DNA from: Theodoxus fluviatilis
Taxonomy: Eukaryota > Mollusca > Gastropoda > Cycloneritida > Neritidae
Assembly (NCBI GenBank): GCA_034096865.1
Contig: JAWQFJ010017435.1
Location: 1-64,000, forward strand
Length of the DNA stretch: 64,000 bases
Direction: 5' to 3'
Shown piece by piece: positions 54,575 through 64,000 of this stretch. The translations under genes were made by a program, and so were the position numbers. A model generated the notes under the pieces. It was given only the letters and a program-made list of their open reading frames with translations. It made no database searches and had not been told where the DNA came from. Position 1 is the first letter of the stretch. Each line of letters begins with the position of its first letter.

Positions 54575-56740
54575 AGTAGTTCTGAGACTATTTCGCACAA
54601 AACTAATAAATTACACTTGTTGACTCAATAAACAAGCGTTTATTCGATAAAATAAAATGTTTGTGTTGAAATGGAAACAAGTTTTGATATTTGAATGATT
54701 TCTGTAAAAAGTGGGGGGAAATAGTATCCGGAGCAAACTATTTTTGGCACAATGCTGTAATGCGAAGGGTCAAGTCTATTAAGCATTCATTGCAAACAGC
54801 GCCAGAGTCACTACTGACTTGGGTTCACAGAATGGCCGAAGGTATGGATTTGGCTTGTAATTATGTGTATTTTTAAGGCTAATGGATGAAAACCAGCACA
54901 GAAGCATCATAAGCTCAGACATGCAACCAGCTTTCCTCTGACCCTCGGTGGTAGTTGTATGAAAGTGAGGGCCAAATAAAAAGAGCAAGGAAGGGATTGT
55001 TGAACTTACCTTGCTGTGAGTTTCGTGCCCATGAATGAAGGTGCATGGTGTTGTAAGTCTTCAAGACTTAGCAGGAGTTGCAATTCCATTATCTACAGAT
55101 GTATCTGCTGTGAGATGCAGAGGACGGGATGGAACATCTGTGATGCTACATCAGTAACCAACTGTTTGCAAATGCATAGAGTGCAGCATTGCACTGTACT
55201 CATCCTCTTGTGAGTGCATAGGGATGTCTTCACCCACACCTTTATTTCCAGACAAGGAGAAGAGCTGTGCAGCTCTAGCTACAACGCCAGCAGATGGGAG
55301 CAGCACACATCTACTGGGACACACCATGCTACGCTGATGCAGCACACAACACCCAGACTGAGAGCCAGATGGGGTGCAGGCAGGAAGAGACGGGAATCTC
55401 CAAGGTCAACTGTGTGGAGAAAGATGTTTTGGTCACCAGTTTAAGAGCCATGCTGACATGCATTTGAAAAGGTGTTGTGGGGATCTGCATTGGAAGAATT
55501 AATAATGTACTTAGTGACTGGGTGCTGCACTACCACTTGACTGTCGATCACAAGGGGAGGTTCCAAGAAAGACAAAGAGGTCCACTCATCCAGACAACAA
55601 GGTTCTTGACACCTTGCTGGTGTGCCATCACCTCTCCTCTGTTCATATGTAGATAATTTAGCTTCCTCCTATAGTCTTGTGCTTTTGAATTTTTTTTAAT
55701 AATTGGATATTCCTCCTTATTTTTGCCCAACCACAGAGAGCCAAATGTAAATGTTTTCAAGAGGCTAGTTTCAGCTGTGAAATGAAAGTAAAAGTCATGG
55801 AAGTTCCACAGTTGTGCTTTCATGTTCTTGAAAAGTGTGAGACTTGTGACATTTCATGAGAAGAGAGAGGCCTAGACCTCCATTCCTATGTATGAAGATG
55901 GCAGCCCTTCAATGGGGGTGGTGACAGCAGCTTGTTTTTGGCTCCATGCAGCACATTGGCAGACATTGATTCTCTTCTAATGAATTTGAATGATGGAACA
56001 ACAAATTGATCTTTGTTTTGCTCTTTGCTAATGGAGCTGGAATTCACAGGCTCCAACTGATGTACACTCGGCTGGGAATATGCCAAAGCATCGCTTTCAT
56101 TTGGTACATTGCTGACTTCCAAAGGAGGGAATGGAAACATGATAAAGTATGCTGTGGGAAAAGGGAGGCATTTTTTAATAGAAATAATTTCTCATCGGAA
56201 CTCTTTGTTCTGCATTTTACATCCCATTTGTGAGTAGCAGACTGTTGAGCTGCACTGCATGGCTTCAAGTGTAGGGATGGAAGCAATGTCTCTACCCCTG
56301 TCTTAGAGACTCATTGTTGTGTTCATTTCATGCACCTCATCAAATCGGCATCATGATTGGAAAGGATCATACCTGCACATAGTTTTGTTAAGAGGCCATT
56401 TCCTTTTCATTTACTACCCATTTATCTTGATCACCCAAATATGTTGTGCTTTTTGAGTTTGTTTAGTGTACTCTCCAAGGGGCATGTGAGAGTTTTAGTG
56501 TTTTTCTTGCTCGTTTTCCTCTTAATAAAAGTTGGGAAAACATTGCCTAGTTAGTGACTGAAAGCGATTTGACTGCAAGAGATGTACAGATGAAGACTTC
56601 CTGAAGTCTGGACAGGGGTCTAAGAAAGATGACAAACGTCGTCCAGAATTAGTTTGTTCCTGGTGAGCAGGGATCCAATGCTTTGTGTGGACGCATCGAC
56701 CTAAGCTGGGGACCACACACACATTTCTAGTGATGCTCTC
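54575..56740. other. Intergenic, no gene recognised
   Basis: ORFs up to 91 codons without family signatures or convincing splice context. Confidence 0.45.
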
Positions 56741-56741
56741 T

Positions 56742-57773
56742 CCTTCATGCCCACCCCCTTCATGCCCACCCCCTTCATGCCCACCCCCTTCATGCCCACC
56801 CCCTTCATGCCCACCCCCTTCATGCCCACCCCCTTCATGCCCACCCCCTTCATGCCCACCCCCTTCATGCCCACCCCCTTCATGCCCACCCCCTTCATGC
56901 CCACCCCCTTCATGCCCACCCCCTTCATGCCCACCCCCTTCATGCCCACCCCCTTCATGCCCACCCCCTTCATGCCCACCCCCTTCATGCCCACCCCCTT
57001 CATGCCCACCCCCTTCATGCCCACCCCCTTCATGCCCACCCCCTTCATGCCCACCCCCTTCATGCCCACCCCCTTCATGCCCACCCCCTTCATGCCCACC
57101 CCCTTCATGCCCACCCCCTTCATGCCCACTCCCTTCATGCCCACCCCCTTCATGCCCACCCCCTTCATGCCCACCCCCTGCATGCCCGCCCCTGCATGCC
57201 CATCCCTGCATGCCCACCCCTGCATGCCCACCCCTGCATGCCCACCCCTTCATGCCCACTCCCTGCATGCCCACTCCCTTCATGCCCACCCCCTTCATGC
57301 CCCACCCCCTTCATGCCCACCCCCTTCATGCCCACCCTCTTCATGCCCACCCCCTTCATGCCCACCCCCTTCATGCCCACTCCCTTCATGCCCACCCCCT
57401 TCATGCCCACCCCCTTCATGCCCACCCCCTTCATGCCCACTCCCTTCATGCCCACCCCCTTCATGCCCACCCCCTTCATGCCCACCCCCTTCATGCCCAC
57501 CCCCTTCATGCCCACCCCCTTCATGCCCACCCCCTTCATGCCCACCCCTGCATGCCCACCCCCTGCACCCACCCCTGCATGCCCACCCCTGCATGCCCAC
57601 CCCCTTCATGCCCACCCCCTTCATGCCCCACCCCTTCATGCCCACCCCCTTCATGCCCACCCCCTTCATGCCCACCCCCTGTCATGCCCACCCCCTTCAT
57701 GCACCACTCCCTTCATGACCACCCCCTTCATGCCCACTCCCTTCATGCCCACCCCCTTCATGCCCACCCTCTT
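56742..57773 (+). repeat. 15-bp satellite TTCATGCCCACCCCC, about 69 copies
   Basis: The first 430 bp are almost perfectly homogeneous. The second half has unit variants (CCCTGCATGCCCA, CCCTCTTCATG) and a few single-base slips. Several frames on both strands stay open (up to 368 codons of PTPFM, HAHPL or EGGGH type), purely because the unit is a multiple of 3. The minus strand carries GGGGGTGGG every 15 bp, a strong quadruplex candidate. Confidence 0.97.
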
Positions 57774-58452
57774 CAATTCTTCCCTCCTTGAGTGGACCTG
57801 TATTGTGTAAAGCTTGTTCTTTAGGCCGGGAAAACACACGCTCCACGCTCATCTGGATGTATCTGATTCTTGCAAGCACAAGATTTTAACCTGGAACTGA
57901 TGCACCCTTAGAAATGTGCTACCAGTACCAGTAGTTGATTAGAAAAGGTAGGTGTTTGAACTGAAATGTGCGATCACTTAGTTGTATGTTCAAGTGATGT
58001 GAGATTAGTGAAGGGATTTGATGACTTTACGGGAGTGACGGAGCCAGGAGCAGAATGCGTAATAGAGGGGTCCTAATGGCAGTACAATCACAGCCTTGCA
58101 GCAACTGACAGACATGGAGTCGACTTACACATGGGGCTTGCACAGCCACAATAACATCCTCGATTTAGACTTAGAGCGCTCGCTATTATAATATAGTTCT
58201 GAGCAACGCGAAAGGACCATAGCGTCGTCAAGATGAAACATTCAGTACACAGCTTGGTGTGTGTTACACAAGATGAATCTCAGTCGATCGAAAAGCCAAC
58301 CCAACGGAAGCGCTCCACTGACGGCGCGCCGTGTACTGCAAAACCGCCAGCCTGTATTCTAAGGGAAGTAACTCCTTCATTCTTGTTGCCTCGTGCATGA
58401 AGTTGCCTCCCGTAACTCGTCAGCTAGCTTAGCATCAGCGAACGCTTTTAGG

Positions 58453-58483
<31 letters not shown>

Positions 58484-58628
58484 GTAAAATGTGTCGGGAC
58501 AGCAGGGCACATAACAAACTTCATGAAATATCTGACACGTATAAAGATCCTCTAGCTGTAATTAACATTTTGGACAGATTCTGAGTTTTATTCTCGCCTT
58601 TGAGTAATTATGTCGTTATTATATCACC
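57774..58628. other. Intergenic, no gene recognised
   Basis: Includes a short (TC)n at 58453-58479 and a GGGAAGTAACTCC motif near 58372. Confidence 0.45.
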
Positions 58629-58806
58629 CGTGGGTTCGGGGTAAGAATTGACCCACCGCGTCTCCCTACGCGATTCGTAAGCGGCGAATAACTAGGGACA
58701 CCGTGACTTGTCTGCGTTTACTCTAAACTGTTCTAGTGATTATCATGCTCGATGGCCTTACATAGCCTGCAAAGGCTGATAGGCCATAAAACGCCATCCA
58801 TCTCCA
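58629..58806 (+). mobile_element. (CATC)n-tailed retroposon, copy D
   Basis: TGGGTTCGGGGTAAGAATTG, ACCCACCGCGTCTCCCTACG, CGATTCGTAAGCGGCGAATA, CTAGGGACACCGTGACTTG and AAAGGCTGATAGGCCATAAA, with a short CCATC tail. This is the best-preserved copy. Confidence 0.75.
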
Positions 58807-59119
58807 TCGTTATTGTATTTCGATATTTCTCAATTTACCTCTTTTGAGGTAATCTTCTAATTCCACATTTTAAACTGTATTGACTACTTCAATGGCCTTC
58901 ACGGCTCTGTCCGTCCGTCCATCCATAATTTAAACGCTTTGTGGGCGACTAGGAAAATTGAGATATTAATTTTGATCTGGCGGTTCTTGTGAATTTTCGT
59001 CATTGGAGTTTTTACAACTCGAATCTCTCATTATAACTTTCATGTAACTTCAGTGAGTCGTACTATAATCCACTGTCGTGAGGTATGTTTATGTATTTAA
59101 GTGGATGTTTATCAACGGT

Positions 59120-59175
59120 GTGGCCTTGTAGAACTTACAAGGCTGATAGGCCCCTAAATTCCATCAATCCATCCA

Positions 59176-59180
<5 letters not shown>
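59120..59180 (+). mobile_element. (CATC)n-tailed retroposon, 5'-truncated copy E
   Basis: GGCCTTGTAGAACTTACAAG, GCTGATAGGCCCCTAAATTCC and (CATC)n, running straight into the (TC)n array. Confidence 0.6.
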
Positions 59181-60237
<1,057 letters not shown>

Positions 60238-60262
60238 CCCCCCCCCCCCCCCCCCCCCCCCC
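60238..60262 (+). repeat. C25 homopolymer
   Basis: Twenty-five consecutive C. Confidence 0.95.
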
Positions 60263-60416
60263 AATAAAAAAAAGAAAAAAGAAAGAGAAATGAAACAAAA
60301 CGCCATACCGAGCAACAGGCTGATTTACCTGATACACATCGTGGTTGGATCGACAGTGTCTTGAAGACTGCTGCCTCGGTCTCGCTAGACCTGGAGGGCA
60401 GCCCAGGCAGTTTCGC

Positions 60417-60553
60417 CCCGTGTGCCCCTCTCGTGAAGACTGACCAGTGTGCCCCTCTCGTGAAGACTGACCAGTGTGCCCCTCTCGTGAAGACTGACCA
60501 GTGTGCCCCTCTCGTGAAGACTGACCAGTGTGCCCCTCTCGTGAAGACTGACC
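60417..60553 (+). repeat. 27-bp minisatellite, 5 copies
   Basis: TGTGCCCCTCTCGTGAAGAC + TGACCAG is repeated five times and encodes CAPLVKTDQ in one open frame; judged non-coding. Confidence 0.95.
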
Positions 60554-61050
60554 ACGGAGGCGGCGACGACCCACTGCCTGCACCACGAGGCCAGGGCTGC
60601 ATGCGCGTCCAGGCAGCCAGTCAAGGGAGTTTAGTGTGTGTTTGTGTGTGTGTAATCAATTCCTCTAAAGCAAAAAAAATAAGCGTACATTTATTTGAGT
60701 GAACACTCGCTCCTTAAATTGAACCTACACAATGTCCACTACTGCAACACCAAAGTCGTAAGAAAGAACATTTAAAAACTGGACCAAAGTTTTATGGGTT
60801 CATTTTCTAATGCACTCTCCATTTCAATACTAGTTTTGTAACAAATTTCAATGCAAAAAACACGGCTAATTCATGTGGCTACGTGTGGATTTATATAACC
60901 AGTAATTCGGTTTCTTGACGGTTTCCCCAAGCAGGCCTAACTGTTCTTGGTTAGGAGAGGATTGTCGGACAGAAACTAGTTATTGCATGTAGTTGTCACT
61001 TCTTGGGGGGTAAAAATATGCCGGAGTACAACAGACAGACCAGACCACTC

Positions 61051-61114
61051 ACACGGACACGCATGCGTACACACGGACACGCATGCGTACACACGGACAC
61101 GCATGCGTACACAC
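61051..61114 (+). repeat. 20-bp minisatellite, 3 copies
   Basis: ACACGGACACGCATGCGTAC in tandem, containing the alternating GCATGC palindrome. Confidence 0.95.
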
Positions 61115-61402
61115 ACGAAGCCAGCCAGGAACTCGGGGGCAGTGAAAAAGCACGTTGCCATTCGAAGTAGAAAGCGATTGAACATACAGAGGCAACGACT
61201 GCACTTATATTGCTGGAGTCGTAAGTTACTGTGAACAGACAGTTTCCTTCAAACTTAATAGAACACGTAAGAGAAAGTGTTTTTAGTGCAATATGCAGTC
61301 CTGCCCACAGCTAAACAAGACATGCACAGGAAGCAGAAGTCTACGTTTTCGGAAGGAAAGGCCTGAAATTCCCCTCCTTTTACCCCCAGTAAGACCACCA
61401 GT

Positions 61403-61451
61403 CCCCCCCCCCCCCCCCCCCCCCGCCCCCCCCCCCCCCCCCCCCCCCCCC
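61403..61451 (+). repeat. C22-G-C26 homopolymer tract
   Basis: Forty-eight C interrupted by one G at 61425. Confidence 0.95.
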
Positions 61452-62540
61452 GAGGCGAATGAGGGAAACTATACTCGTTTTACTCTGACCTGCCCCTGCA
61501 GTGGTCACATAGGCTTCTAGAATTTTCCGCATTTTCCGCGTATGCCTCTATCAAACTCGCACTGACGTGCCCCTTCTTTTTACACATGCACCCACACATG
61601 CATACAGGGGCGTGTTTTTCAGCCCACTAGTTGACAAATAATTTCTCGCGACCTAGACGAGGCGAGGTAAGACCTCAAGGCAACGGCCAATCATTAATTG
61701 GCAAGGTGGAAGTCGGAGAGAACGTGGCTGTGTCCTGGCGCGAGAGTTTGTGAAAAGTTGCTATTAGATGAATTAACTGACGATACAGACATCACGGCAA
61801 TTTTTCACTTGATTGAACATACCACGGTGACATCTCAAAGGGCATGGTAACTTTGTCAAAGAAAAGAAAACAAACCGGATGCATATGTAGACGATGTTGT
61901 GGCTCGATATACTCCGAATCAATTTAGGGGACAAAATTCAGAGAGCCGACATGTACGGCATATTGTCGTTTCTTCATGTGTGCTACAAAATGTTTTGTGT
62001 GAAAGTGTTTGTTTGGAATAAACTATACACATATTCGTCAAAACATACAAACAAAAACTCGAAAAGCAAATACTTCTGTGCCAGGACACATTTTCTGTCT
62101 CGGACAATAACACTCACATTACAGGCACTGCCGTCCATGAACAGCAACCCAATTGGCATGGTCTCCACCATTTTGGACCATCCCGCTAGGCGCGTCACAG
62201 GACTCGTTTGTTGTTGCTCGCCTCAATGGCTAGTCGAGGGCAAGCGAGACGCACGTACGACTTATGAGTGAGAAACGTAGGCAACGCCTAGCCCTCGAGA
62301 TTCTACGCCTAAGAGACGGCTATGCACGTGCATCGTTCCTCCTAGCCTTGCGGAGCAGCATGGACCCCCTTCTCAATGCCTCCTTCCAAATCTCACTTCC
62401 GCCTCCACTGTCACGTGACCCTGACGTCAGCAGCAGATTCACTGGTCATCTGCCCTCGGCTGCTTCCGGTCGCAGTCCCCCCAGAGACGGTGGAGTGTGT
62501 GCAAGTGATGTGTGCGTGTGGAAGTGATGTGTGCGTGTGG
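61452..62540. other. Intergenic, no gene recognised
   Basis: ORFs up to 125 codons lack any family signature. Confidence 0.45.
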
Positions 62541-62546
62541 AAGTGA

Positions 62547-62594
<48 letters not shown>

Positions 62595-62675
62595 GGGGGT
62601 GAGAGGGAGAGAGAGGTGGGGAAGACGGAGGGAGGTAGAGAGAGAGAGAAAGTGGGAGAGAGATGGAGAGAGAGA
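62541..62675 (+). repeat. Imperfect (GA)n array
   Basis: GA-rich with GTGGG interruptions; followed by AATTGACTGATGGATCGATC + TTTATTTCGG. Confidence 0.9.
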
Positions 62676-62964
62676 AATTGACTGATGGATCGATCTTTAT
62701 TTCGGCCGACAAACCGTCACAATAAATGTTTACCCTTTGAGCACATCAGTAGAATTCAGATTACACACAAGCAAAGAACGTAAGTTACCTTCTTTGACAC
62801 AAGTGACAGTTTCAGTCTATTCTAATTTACATAGAATCTTAATGTCTACATAGCACAACAGCGAGATATGGAAGTATATCGTGTAAGTCCATATCGCACA
62901 GACACAACTTGCAAGGTCTCACACACTCAACTGTACATATGCACCTACTCATTTTCAAGCTTCA

Positions 62965-63089
<125 letters not shown>

Positions 63090-63577
63090 CTGGTCATCAA
63101 TGCATTAGGAGAACCGTGAGAGGTAAACTCTATGGAATTGAGCCTGTTAGGTCTAAACATCCGAGTAAGCCACATAATTCTTTTGAAGGCGTAAGAGTAA
63201 TATTTGTCTATCCTACGGTCGTCATTCATTCACTTAAGCACGATGTGATTTGACCAAGTTCATCGGAAACACACAAATGATTTTCATACGTCTTCGAAAT
63301 TGTGTTTCCACATTTCTCAAATATATATTTTTCTCCCAACAACTGTTTGTCACCGTGCAGAAGCTGTAGGCTGTGCGGGCAACCATTGAAAAATTCATGC
63401 TGTGCAGTTACCTTATTAGTGGAATGTAAGTTTCAGAGAGGTGTGTAATAGAATCATCGAAATTGCGTCATGTTGCAGGGACGGATATACGGTAAGAAAT
63501 CCAGAAAACACAGGGGTGGGGTGGGGGGTGGGTGGGGGAAATCATCCCTACGGATACTGATACCTTACACATGCAGA

Positions 63578-63997
63578 CTAATCCATTTCATTGAAAAGGA
63601 CCTTCCCGTCGACGTGCAAAGAAATAAAACCGCATCCTTGTTCTACCAGCTGACCATTAGCGTTTACTCCAGGAGATTTCATTGCATCTCCACTGTCGTT
63701 GACAGCCTCACAGGAGGGTGGGGCGGCAGAACAGTGCTTCTCACGCTTGGCAACCATGGCACGTTCCGCTGTGGGACGAGGGGCGGTGAGACACGGGGAT
63801 GAGGGGCGGTGAGACACACGGGGATGAGGGGCTTGCACTACTGAGTGCACAGTCCCGTCTTCCACAGCCAGCCAAACCTGTCCACGTGGAAACACCAGGC
63901 ACGCACCCAGCGTGCAGCTCAGTCTCAGGGCGAGAGGGTGACGGATCCGGTGTCCAGGACGCCGTCCGCTGGGAGGTCTGGAGTTTCGCTGCTGCAA
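63578..63997 (-). other. Unrecognised partial ORF at right edge
   Basis: A 139-codon frame opens near the window edge behind an acceptor-like TGTTTGCAG and ends at a stop at 63578. It includes LRLSCTLGACLVFPRGQVWL and GCGFISLHVDGKVLF. A GGGGCGGTGAGACAC duplication lies inside. No family is recognised. It could be a terminal exon of a gene to the right, or chance. Confidence 0.2.
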
Positions 63998-64000
63998 ACA

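Noticed and set aside
56685..57810. ORFs up to 368 codons (PTPFM, HAHPL, EGGGH, MKGVG repeats) on both strands
   Set aside because: Produced by the 15-bp satellite; no unique protein sequence and several frames are open at once.
60361..60702. ORF with five CAPLVKTDQ repeats
   Set aside because: Arises from the 27-bp minisatellite; flanks show no coding character.

Overview
The window is intron-rich, repeat-dense eukaryotic DNA. It carries metazoan GT-AG genes, long (CT)n and (CA)n arrays, many DNA-transposon relics, and scattered GGGAGRTAAYTC-type motifs and AGGTCA-rich repeats of the kind I associate with molluscs. A mollusc, possibly a gastropod, is my inference; no species call is made.

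Two host genes are well supported. On the minus strand, 55..17845 holds the first 14 coding exons (569 codons, all phases consistent) of TMEM67/meckelin, a ciliary transition-zone membrane protein. It runs from the signal peptide into the first membrane segments, and the C-terminal part lies beyond the left edge. On the plus strand, 42859..47833 holds a two-coding-exon RBM12/RBM12B-type protein of 1403 aa with five RRMs. The two genes are divergent (head to head). In human, TMEM67 and RBM12B are also divergent neighbours on 8q22, so this looks like an ancient conserved gene pair. A splice acceptor 12 nt before the RBM12 ATG implies a 5'UTR intron. A candidate first exon lies beside the TMEM67 promoter at about 18.1 kb, which would make that intron about 24.7 kb.

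Almost everything else is mobile or repetitive. TMEM67 introns contain a 1.6-kb solo LTR with a 5-bp target duplication, a LINE 3' relic, a hAT C-terminal ORF, a TTAA-flanked MITE, a 15-bp satellite and several minisatellites. The interval between the two genes contains a 1.6-kb P-element-like unit with a degraded THAP ORF, a TTAA-bounded piggyBac-like relic with a 215-bp TTAA MITE nested in it, two copies of an element packed with AGGTCAAGGTCA (DR0) motifs, a tRNA-related unit, a foldback element and a BED-finger hAT element.

Downstream of RBM12 are a 1.1-kb foldback probably inside the 3'UTR, a second TTAA MITE copy, another foldback with about 200-bp arms, a 1-kb 15-bp satellite, and SINE/LINE-tail copies ending in (CATC)n. 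No further host gene is recognised from 49.3 to 64 kb. Most long ORFs there are artefacts of simple repeats.
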